Position numbers and translations under genes: made by a program
Assembly (NCBI GenBank): GCA_019677205.1
Contig: JAAMXY010002939.1
Span: 1 to 21,179 of the forward strand
Origin: Pinguiococcus pyrenoidosus
Lineage: Eukaryota; Sar; Pinguiophyceae; Pinguiochrysidales; Pinguiochrysidaceae
Reading direction: 5' to 3'
Length of the DNA: 21,179 nt
The notes under the pieces: generated by a model
Seen by the model: the letters and a program-made list of their open reading frames with translations, nothing else
What the model was told of the DNA's origin: nothing
The model's database searches: none
Shown here: one piece after another, positions 1 to 7,437 of the stretch
Layout: each line of letters starts with the position of its first letter
Numbering within the stretch: the first letter of the stretch is position 1

Positions 1-1211
1 GTCGCCTCCTCGGGCAGCAGATCTTGGCTCTGCGCGACGGCGTAGGCAAGGGCCCGGATCACCGTCTTCTCGGAGCAGCCGATCCGCAGCCTGCCTTGCA
101 GGGCGCGGACGATGTACTTGGCTTCGGAACCCTGCGAGGAGACGAGCATCCTCTTGATCTCCCCGACCTTCCGATCCTGCGACTTGTTCCCACTCATCTT
201 GGCGATGCCGCGCAGCTTGTCAAGGATCTGCCTCGCGGTGTACGGCTTCGGCTTCGCTCCGAAGGACAGCATCCTCTGGTTGGACCGGCTGTTCTGCGCA
301 ACGAGGCCAAGGTCCCCCGTGGCACGAAACTGCTCTTTAATCGCACTTTGATTTCGCCCCGTCGCTTCCGAAATCGCCTTGATGATCAGGCTGTCCCCGA
401 TCCCCAGCTCCACGTTCTCGAAGGACGGTGCCACCTGATTGCAGAAGAGGAACACCGTGGACGCCAGGTCTTCCGGCGTGGCCGCCACCACCTGTCGCTG
501 GAAGTTGCACACCAGATCCTGTATCTCCAGTCTGCCAGAAACTTCCTCGACGGCCTCGAAGACCTCGACGAGAGCCGCGTACGGCACGGGTGAGCCAGCC
601 TCCCAGGACGGCGCCTCAATGTCCCCTCGGGAGCGCGCATCGCCAGACTTCTTGGCCTTCGATGGAGTTTTCTTCTTCGACACCGTCACAGGAGAGACCT
701 TCTTGCTGTCTTCGGGCGTCTTGGGCGTCTCCGCCTTCATCCTTTTGCGGTCTTTCTGCAGCGGTTCTTCGTCCTCGTACTCCTCCTCATCCGAGACGAG
801 CTCGGGCGCTGCGGTCTTCGGCTTCTTGCGCGGCCCCTTTACCGCTTGCTGCTCCTCCTCCTCCTCCTCCTCGTCCACCTCTTCATCCTCTTCCTCGACA
901 TCTCCCAAAAAGCCGGTGGTTGAGCTTGGGGCGGGCTCTTCCCGTTTCGGCGCTGCTTGCTCTTCTTCAGCGCCGGTCCCGCGCTTCCGCTTGCGTTCCG
1001 AAGGCGCTTCCGTCGCTGCAGGACTTGCGTTCGCGATGTTCTCGTTCTCAGAAGGTAAGGAAGCTCCGGCGGCCGGCGCGTGTCTCTTGGCCGCTTTTCC
1101 GGGAGCAGTAGATTTGGAGCCGAAGAAGCCCAGGATGGAGCTCTGGCCCTTCTGGCCAGCGGCGCAGACGCCTCCGGTCAGCGTCGTTTGGACCTTCTTG
1201 CTCCCTGGCAT
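1..1211 (-). CDS. LIG1: DNA ligase I, N-terminal part (cut by window edge)
   Basis: ATP-dependent DNA ligase of the nuclear replication machinery, which seals nicks between Okazaki fragments. The reading frame starts at the ATG at 1211 and stays open to base 1, giving about 403 residues and no intron. Residues 23-30 (QSSILGFF) form a PCNA-interacting PIP box with the usual Q-x-x-hydrophobic-x-x-F-F pattern. A basic nuclear localisation cluster (RKRKR, 73-77), an acidic run near 105-125 and a Lys/Pro/Ser-rich linker follow. From about residue 205 the frame matches the DNA-ligase N-terminal (DNA-binding) domain, with segments such as GDLGLVAQNSRS and LQGRLRIGCSEKTVIRALAYA close to what I recall of human LIG1. 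The adenylation domain with the catalytic KxDG lysine lies beyond the left edge. The E2F-like element at 1327-1336 is 115 bp upstream of the ATG. Confidence 0.97.
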   Translation of the reverse strand, partial: MPGSKKVQTTLTGGVCAAGQKGQSSILGFFGSKSTAPGKAAKRHAPAAGASLPSENENIANASPAATEAPSERKRKRGTGAEEEQAAPKREEPAPSSTTGFLGDVEEEDEEVDEEEEEEEQQAVKGPRKKPKTAAPELVSDEEEYEDEEPLQKDRKRMKAETPKTPEDSKKVSPVTVSKKKTPSKAKKSGDARSRGDIEAPSWEAGSPVPYAALVEVFEAVEEVSGRLEIQDLVCNFQRQVVAATPEDLASTVFLFCNQVAPSFENVELGIGDSLIIKAISEATGRNQSAIKEQFRATGDLGLVAQNSRSNQRMLSFGAKPKPYTARQILDKLRGIAKMSGNKSQDRKVGEIKRMLVSSQGSEAKYIVRALQGRLRIGCSEKTVIRALAYAVAQSQDLLPEEA

Positions 1212-1326
1212 CTTACCAAGCACGAGAGTCTCCCAAAGATGATGCCAGAGCTCTCAAACTTCGTGCAGCAAAGTGGCTTCGGCTTCGGGGGAGAGCCTTT
1301 TCGCTGTGCAATCAAACCGAGAAAAA

Positions 1327-1336
1327 GGCGGGAAAA
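1327..1336. promoter_or_regulatory. E2F/DP-like binding site between DNA ligase I and the LRR kinase
   Basis: GGCGGGAAAA (TTTTCCCGCC on the other strand) agrees with the E2F consensus TTTSSCGC/TTTCCCGCC. It sits in the 174-bp divergent spacer, 115 bp before the ligase ATG and 49 bp before the outermost kinase ATG. DNA ligase I is a known S-phase E2F target in plants and animals, so the position makes biological sense. Binding itself is inferred. Confidence 0.55.
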
Positions 1337-1385
1337 CCGGAGTACGGTACTTGCTGGAGTACCAGGCCCTTCGTCTCCCATCATC

Positions 1386-3065
1386 ATGATCAGTGAAACG
1401 TTCTTGACTAATGTGAAACGGATGGTTTGGATCCTCCGGAGTCGGGGCGAACGCTTTTCCGCTTCGGCACGAACGCTGGATACGAGGGCGGCAACTCCGG
1501 TGAGAGATCCATTGGACGAGCGCGTCGACAGCGCGATGGACGTGCTGCGCACAGTTCTCGCTGCGTGTGCGGCGAAGATACTGGCGCTCGTGAGCCAGCT
1601 ACGCACTGCGGACCCACCGGCGGTCGTCGCGGCTCTGGCCGTTGCGGCGGGCGTGGCTTTCTTCCTGCGCAGCGAGAGGCGGCGGAGCTCCGCGAGGGCC
1701 ATCGAAGAGGCCCTGGCCATCATCAGAGACCATGAGGGGGGCGAGAGTCTGGATCTGTCTGGCTTGGGCCTTCGATACGTCTCGGAAGATCTTCTGGCGG
1801 CCTTGGAGAACGTGAACGTCGACAATCTGAACCTGGGCAACAACCTGCTGTCCTGGCTGCCCGATGACTTTGGGACACGGCTCTCCTTCCTGATGAAGCT
1901 GAACCTCGCTGGAAACCGCCTGCGGCGGATACCGCCGTCCGTTGGTGACATGCGAAAGCTCACCCTGCTGGGGCTGAAGGGCAATCTGCTGCGCGAGCTG
2001 CCCAGCGAGATCGGCCAGCTGTCGAAGCTGCGGGCCCTGTTTGTCACGAATAACGAGCTGGAGACGCTTCCGGACTCCATCCGCAACTTGAAGGCTCTGC
2101 GAAAGCTCCAGGCGTCGCGAAATGCCTTCAAGAGCCTGCCCGAGGCCGAGCTGGCTTCCCTGCCCGCTCTCGAGCTTTTCCGCGTCGCGGCTTGCAAGCT
2201 TAGATCCTTGCCCTCCCGGCTAGACAAATCCCGATCCCTTTGCTGGCTGGCCCTGGCCGGGAACCCTGGCGCGCAGCTGAAAGACCGCAAGATCCGCGCG
2301 CTTTTCGACAGCAAGCTCGTGCCACTGGACAGCATCCGCCCATCGAAGGAGATCCTGAGCAGCGAGGAATACGGGGGCGCGTCGGCGGGGGCAGACGGGG
2401 TCCTTGTCTGCAGCATGGGTGAGCAGGACTCCCTTGTGCTGAAGTACCTTCCCTTCAAGTCCCTGAGCCCCGACGGCGACTCGATGGACGAGCTCTTCGC
2501 GATGGCGGCTGTCGTGGGAGGGCCATGCCTCCCGCAGCTCGTCGCGGTCGCGAAGGACACCCCCAATCGTAGATACTGCGTGGTCATGCAGAGGATTGCG
2601 GGGCGACCGCTCGCGATGAAGCCGAAGGACTCCCTCCGGATGCTGCGGTGCCGGTTTGAAGAAACGGGTCAGAGGTTCAACGTGACGACCTCTTTCTTGC
2701 ACCACTGCGCCGTTGATATCGCACGAGCGCTGGCCTTCATGCACGACAAGGGCCTTGCTCATGGAGACATCTACGCGCACAACGTGCTGGCAGATGACGA
2801 CGGCCGGTGTTCCCTGGTCGACCTGGGGGCGTCGTTCTTCTACAGGAAAGCCAACATGGATTGCGAGAAGATGGAGGTTAGGGCGTACGGCATACTCCTG
2901 GAGGAGATGACCGAGGTCTGCGAGGGCCAGCGGCGCCACGGCGTCAGCGGATCCGAGTTCATCCACAAGATCCACGACATCGCGTACACCTGCCAGCTGG
3001 AAGACGCGAGGTCACGGCCATCGTTTGTAGAAGTCCTGCGACGCCTCGCGGCAGTCGCTCAGTAG
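1386..3065 (+). CDS. Membrane-anchored leucine-rich-repeat protein kinase, bacterial-type family
   Basis: A single open frame of 559 residues from the ATG at 1386, or 509 from the ATG at 1536, which also has a good initiation context. The longer form adds an Arg/Ser/Ala-rich N-terminus that could be a targeting peptide. A hydrophobic segment near residues 76-95, followed by RSERRR, looks like a signal anchor. About seven leucine-rich repeats span roughly 119-298, with units such as LNLAGNRLRRIPPSVGDM. A kinase domain follows: a Gly-rich stretch, LVLK with the likely ATP lysine K353, HGDIYAHN (459-466) in place of HRDxxxxN, and DLG (479-481) in place of DFG. The activation segment is very short and has no APE motif. 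LRRs joined to an HGDxYAHN kinase with an xMEVRAxGxLLEE helix recall a bacterial LRR-kinase family known to me from Pseudomonas. Substrate unknown. The frame also runs upstream through the ligase start, but without a usable ATG. Confidence 0.88.
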   Translation: MISETFLTNVKRMVWILRSRGERFSASARTLDTRAATPVRDPLDERVDSAMDVLRTVLAACAAKILALVSQLRTADPPAVVAALAVAAGVAFFLRSERRRSSARAIEEALAIIRDHEGGESLDLSGLGLRYVSEDLLAALENVNVDNLNLGNNLLSWLPDDFGTRLSFLMKLNLAGNRLRRIPPSVGDMRKLTLLGLKGNLLRELPSEIGQLSKLRALFVTNNELETLPDSIRNLKALRKLQASRNAFKSLPEAELASLPALELFRVAACKLRSLPSRLDKSRSLCWLALAGNPGAQLKDRKIRALFDSKLVPLDSIRPSKEILSSEEYGGASAGADGVLVCSMGEQDSLVLKYLPFKSLSPDGDSMDELFAMAAVVGGPCLPQLVAVAKDTPNRRYCVVMQRIAGRPLAMKPKDSLRMLRCRFEETGQRFNVTTSFLHHCAVDIARALAFMHDKGLAHGDIYAHNVLADDDGRCSLVDLGASFFYRKANMDCEKMEVRAYGILLEEMTEVCEGQRRHGVSGSEFIHKIHDIAYTCQLEDARSRPSFVEVLRRLAAVAQ

Positions 3066-3465
3066 TGTATCATGTCCGTCATCGCATCTGTCATCCCACA
3101 TCTCACTCAGACCGCGGACAGGCCCCTGAATGGGAAACTTCGTCTCCTTCAGACTCGCCCGCGCTTCTTTTGGTTGTCTCTCCCGAAAGACCTCGAGTCG
3201 GTCGCGCACAGATAGGATAGACACAACGCCGCACAGGCAGAGGCACAGGCACAGAGAACCGTCGTGAAGGGAGAGGATCCCTTATGCGAGTCAGAGAAAG
3301 CATTTCTTCTACCATCGAACAGACCATGCGCAAGCCCGACAACGCCGCTTCTTGGCGCCGCTTCTTGGCGCCGCTGCCAAGAAGGCACCTCCTGCACGCA
3401 CTGGCAATCCTCCCATCTTCGCGCTGCTGCGTTCTGCCGGTCCTCCCCACGGTCTCCCCGCCTGC
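3066..3465. other. Spacer between convergent LRR kinase and eS21 genes
   Basis: About 400 bp of presumed 3' untranslated and terminator sequence. It holds short direct repeats (a 13-bp unit repeated at 3344-3369, and GGCACAG-like units near 3238-3255). Several short open frames exist on both strands, but none resembles a protein family or carries convincing splice signals. Confidence 0.5.
3344..3369. repeat. Two perfect 13-bp direct repeats
   Basis: GCCGCTTCTTGGC occurs at 3344-3356 and again at 3357-3369, followed by a partial third unit (GCCGCTGCC). The repeats lie between two convergent genes and look like simple slippage. Confidence 0.85.
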
Positions 3466-3796
3466 TTAGTTGAGTGCCTCCTCGTCCTTCTGTCTAACAA
3501 GCTCTGTCAACGCCATGTCGCTCTCGCCCTGGCACGCAGCTCTGGGTTAGTTCCGCTCTGGCACGGGCCTGGGAGGGTTGACGCCTGGTCAAAGGAACCG
3601 AGCTACACACCTTATCACGAATGTAGCCGCAGAGAGCAAAGGCTTCGGACTCGCCGGTCGAGACGCCCGTAGTGGGATCCACCACGGCAACGTTGATCTG
3701 CACCGAGGCCTTGTCCTGTGCCTTCAGCAAGCGGTTGGTCCACGAGCACTTGCGCGGGATGTACATATCGACGATCTGGCCTGCTTCGTTCTCCAT
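3466..3796 (-). CDS. RPS21: 40S ribosomal protein S21 (eS21), two exons
   Basis: Small-subunit ribosomal protein eS21. Exon 1 is 3796-3611, the intron 3610-3529 (82 nt, GTGTGTAG...GTGCCAG, with a CTAAC-type branch sequence) and exon 2 is 3528-3466. The join is phase 0. The 82-residue product begins MENEAGQIVDMYIPRKCSW, and AQDKASVQINVAVVD and ALCGYIRDKGESD follow. This tracks human eS21 (83 residues, MQNDAGEFVDLYVPRKCS... and ...IRRMGESD) along the whole length. The short second exon (GESDMALTELVRQKDEEALN) is too small for ordinary ORF calling but fits the family C-terminus. The gene is divergent from CCDC39 across an AT-rich spacer. A TATA-like element lies about 106 bp upstream. Confidence 0.97.
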
Positions 3797-3902
3797 GGTG
3801 CTCTAGTCTGGCGGTAGCGCGCCTGAGTTGAGCTCTCTCCCAAAGAAACTCCTTCTGAAGTGCTATGGCGCTGGAATCTCCATCCGGGTGGTTCCAGTAG
3901 CT

Positions 3903-3912
3903 TATTTAAATA
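3903..3912 (-). promoter_or_regulatory. TATA-like element upstream of eS21
   Basis: The self-complementary TATTTAAATA lies 106 bp upstream of the eS21 ATG, at the edge of an AT-rich block in an otherwise GC-rich region. Its sequence and position suit a core promoter element, but no transcription start is known, so the assignment is tentative. Confidence 0.3.
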
Positions 3913-4128
3913 GTTTCAAATATAGTGATTACATCATAATATTATCAAGTAAAAAAACGAAATTGTAAATACTTCTTACTGCATACGGGTCAGTGATAGA
4001 GATAAGAAAAGAGCATTTTCATTGGTCAATTCAAGAATACCAAACATTCGAAAGTGCTTTTCTTGCTGCCGTAAGATGTCCAGGTCTATTTATTTCTGAT
4101 ACTTTCATATATTTATGGTCAAAATGAA

Positions 4129-4147
4129 AATATTTATCATAAATATT
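4129..4147. repeat. Short AT-rich inverted repeat
   Basis: AATATTTA and TAAATATT are perfect 8-bp arms around TCA, inside the AT-rich core of the eS21/CCDC39 spacer. It could be a protein-binding palindrome or merely a consequence of AT richness. Confidence 0.5.
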
Positions 4148-4361
4148 CCCGTAATGATGCTACCAGGATTCGGCCGAAACCGAGAGTTCTTTCACCCTGA
4201 GAGTCAGGCGTTGCACTTTTCCCTCTGTCCCCTGCCTGTGTACACGACCAGCGTAAGTGGCACCACGCCACCGACTCCATGAGCACTCGCACTTCTCAGT
4301 CGCCATTCAAAGTGCCAGGCTTCTGCTGAGGAGGCCTTGATCGCAAGCCCCAACCCTTACC

Positions 4362-7300
4362 ATGGATGCCGGCGTCGAGGAGCCAGCACAACCGGCGGCG
4401 GTGGTGGAGCCAGAGGCCGAGTCGCAGCCCGAGCCTGCAGACTCGGCCAGCGGGGAGGAGCTCACAAGGGCCGTGTCGGAAGTCACAGCAGCAGAGTCTG
4501 TTGAGCCAGTGGAGCAGAAGGCGGAGCCACCGGCAGCTGGACAAGCGCCGCTGACGGAAGAGGTACGAGAGAAGGAGAGTGCCACTGGCAACGAAAGGCA
4601 GATTTGTCGTGGGAGAAGCAGCTGGAACGGTGCGTCTCACCTTTTGCGCACCCTCTGCAGACTCCCGAGGACGACACTCCCCGCTGGGCGACCTCTTTGA
4701 ACAGAAGCGTCGATGACTTCGACGCCCTCCCAGACGAGAGCCAAAGCAATGAGCCCCTTGAGCTGTTCGAAGATGAAATCATCCCCCTCGTGGACGAGCT
4801 ACCGCCGTGGGCCTCCGAAGAGGCCAAGGCGCTGGACGTGGAGATCAAGCGCAATGAGAAGCTGCTGGCCAGGCTGGACCAGCAGGTGGCGGACAATGCC
4901 GAGCGCGTGCGCGTGATGAAGGAGCACATGAGCAACGTGCAGCAGGAGGTGCAGCACACGAACGGGCTGGTGGCTGCCAAGGCGAAGGAGAATGAGACTG
5001 AGCGGCACTTCCGTGAGCTTGCGCTACGGGAAGCGGCAAGGTACCGCGGAGAGCAGCAGTTCATCGAGAAGGGCATCCAGAAGTCGCGCGAGCAGCTCAA
5101 CTCGGCGCAGAACGAGATTTTCAAGGCGTCCGAGAAACTTGACGACTTCAAGCTGCGGATGGACTGGAACCAGGAGGAGCTGGAGCAGTGGTCCGCCGCC
5201 GAGAAGCAGAAGGAAGAAGACACGTTTGCCCTGGAGAAGTACACGCGCGCTGACGAGTCGCGGATCAAGGAGCTGATGCTGCGGATCGAGACTCTGACGC
5301 GGGAGCACGTGTCGCGCAAGAAGCAGCTCACGGACGAGACGACCGAGACGCAGGCACGGCAGATCGAGCTCGACAAGGCCGCCACGGAGTTCCGCAAACT
5401 GCATGCAGAACGACAAGGGCTCATTTCGCAGTGGCAGGACGCCATCGACACCATGAAGCAACGAGACGGGGACATCAACCAGATCGGCGAGAAGTACGCA
5501 GAAGTGAAGCGCAGTCGCATGGAGAAGCTGGAGAAGCTGCAGGAGGCGCAGGCCATTCTCAAGGCGCAGATCGAGCAGAACTCCGAAGTGGAAAGCAACT
5601 CCAACGGACAGGACCGAATGATTCAGAGGCGTCGCCAAGAGCTGCTCGAGGGCCAGCAGCGTCTCAGTGCGTTCAAGGACGAGCTGGACGTCATGAAGAA
5701 TGAGCTCGAGTCCGGTGCCACTTCGCTCTCCAAGAGGCGCCATGAGGTACAGCAGCTGGAGGCAGAGGTGGCCCAGAAGACCTCGAAGCTGCAGGCCGAG
5801 CGGAAGCAGTACAAGCAGTGGCGAGAGAACCTCGAGCTGGAACGCGGCCGCGCGGAGACCTCGGAGCAGTCCGCGCAGAAGGCGGAGCACACCTTGAAGA
5901 TGCACGAGATGGAGCTGGTGAATCTGGAACGGAAGTTGAAGACCAAGAAGGAGGCCATGTTCCGCTGCTCTCAGCACCTCTTCGCGCTGCGGCAAGAGGA
6001 GGCGAACCTCATCGCGGAGATCGCCGGGGCGCGCTCGAACCTCCGCAGCATCGCCGGGAAGGTGACGGACCTGGACAACAAGGCGCTCCGCCAACAGGAA
6101 CTGCTGTACAATGCCGAGTTCCAGATTCAGCAGATGGAGAGGAAAGTGGCGCGCGGGCTCGGGGAACGCACGGATGATGAGAAGCGGGTGCTGAACGCGC
6201 AGATCGAAGCGCTGGAGAAGGAGCTGACGGACGCGGTCAATCAGCGGAAGATGCTTGCCCAACAGTGTCGCCGACTGAACAATGAGCTCCGCATCGCGCT
6301 GAGGGTTCGTACCGAATCGGAGAACGAGCAGCTGAGCTTGAAGAACCGGATCGCCGAGCTCGAGCTAGAGAATGGCACGGCCGAAAGACAGCTGGGCCAC
6401 AGCACCGAGCGCCGCAACCAGGCAATGGTGCAGCACGATGTCATGCGGCTGGAGCTGAAGCGATTGAGGGACATGCTGACGAAGAAAGCCGACGAAGTCT
6501 TCAGCCTGGAGAATCGGAAGCAGCAGCTGGAGCTGAGCATGGAAGAACGGAAAGCCGAGATTCTGGTGCACCAAGACGTCCAACGCGCACAGCTCCGAGC
6601 AGCTGAGGACGAGCGACACAAGATCTCCGTCGAGCTCGCCCAGCGGAAGCAGCAGGTCGCTGTGCGGAGAGCCAAGTACGACACCATTGCTGGGGACAGC
6701 AAGCAGGAGGAGCAGTCCCAGGCCTTCTACCTCATTCAGACAGCGCAGAAGCGGGAGGAGCTGCAGCGAACCGGCGACAACCTCGACTTTGAGATCCGCA
6801 AAATCGAGCGGGATATCCGGGCTTTGCATGTCACCTTGAAAGACCTCCAGCAGAGAAACACCGCATACCGGATGAGCTTCCAGAAGGCAGATCCGCGATC
6901 AACTGATGCGCAGGAGCTGGCTTCGCTCGAAGCTCAGTTGAAGGCCGAGCAGGATCATCTGTTTCACAAGAAGAAGCAGTTTCAGCGCCTCGCCACAGAC
7001 GGCGAAGAAGACGAGCTGCGCCTCAAGCAAGTTGTTGCGCAGACGGGCAGTTTGAACGAGCAGCGACTGCAGCTCGAAACGTCGCAAGCTCAACTCTCGG
7101 AGGAGATCGGCGCGAAAGATCAGGAAGTCGCGGAGCTTTCAGAGCAACTGACAAAGCTTCGTGTTGAGCATCGGGAGGCCTGCAACCTCGAAAAGGACGT
7201 CGAGTCGACACAAGAGAAGGTCTTCCGCAAGGAGATGCTCCACGACACCGCCGGCCTCGTCCTCTACACGCTTGGACATCTCTCCAAGCAGTATCCAGAG

Positions 7301-7390
7301 ATTGAAGAGTTTCTCAAGCAGGAGACCACATCCCTCGGTTTCACCATCCCGACGGCCCCGCCCGACTCTCTAGGAAACATCCTGGCGTAG
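4362..7390 (+). CDS. CCDC39: CCDC39/FAP59, axonemal 96-nm ruler coiled-coil protein, two exons
   Basis: Structural protein of motile cilia. With CCDC40 it forms the molecular ruler along each doublet microtubule that sets the 96-nm spacing of inner dynein arms and radial spokes. Exon 1 is 4362-4562 (67 codons, ATG in a strong ACCATGG context), the intron 4563-4660 (98 nt, GTACGA...CTGCAG, phase 0) and exon 2 is 4661-7390. The product has 976 residues; human CCDC39 has about 941. The N-terminal 67 residues are Glu/Pro/Ala-rich and divergent. Near-continuous coiled coil runs from about residue 117 to 940. Highly conserved blocks include LDKAATEFRKLHAERQ and MKQRDGDI (about 300-340) and SLENRKQQLELSMEER (about 680), which align clearly with human CCDC39. 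The tail SLGFTIPTAPPD fits the family's GLELPTAS region. The 3' end is 47 bp from the stop of the convergent 990-aa gene. Confidence 0.96.
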
Positions 7391-7437
7391 CTTCTGCTTG
7401 CTCGCCGGGCGCTCGTAAGAGACCACGCGGAGTGGAA

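Larger units (their letters stand above)
3797..4361. promoter_or_regulatory. Divergent promoter region of eS21 and CCDC39, with AT-rich core
   Basis: A gene-free spacer of 565 bp. Its centre (about 3895-4150) is strongly AT-rich with many short A and T runs, in sharp contrast with the GC-rich flanking exons. It contains a TATA-like element at 3903-3912 and an inverted repeat at 4129-4147 (AATATTTA, three-base loop, TAAATATT). No ORF or RNA gene is evident. A bidirectional promoter is the simplest reading. Confidence 0.5.

Noticed and set aside
428-1242. Plus-strand ORFs of 227 and 267 aa over the ligase region
   Set aside because: The Ser/Pro-rich frames are shadows of the ligase's charged N-terminal linker. 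The minus strand has the PIP box and ligase domain.
1080-1385. Upstream extension of the LRR kinase to the GTG at 1080
   Set aside because: It overlaps the ligase N-terminus in antisense, has no ATG before 1386 and would cover the divergent promoter.
1178-2587. 469-aa antisense ORF across the LRR kinase
   Set aside because: The sense strand codes for clear LRR and kinase motifs. The antisense product is Ser/Arg-rich with no domain, as expected from a GC-rich shadow frame.
4483-6262. Antisense ORFs of 373 and 412 aa over CCDC39
   Set aside because: The sense strand matches CCDC39 along its whole length. The Ser/Cys- and Leu/His-rich antisense products are mirror images of coiled-coil Glu/Lys/Leu codons.
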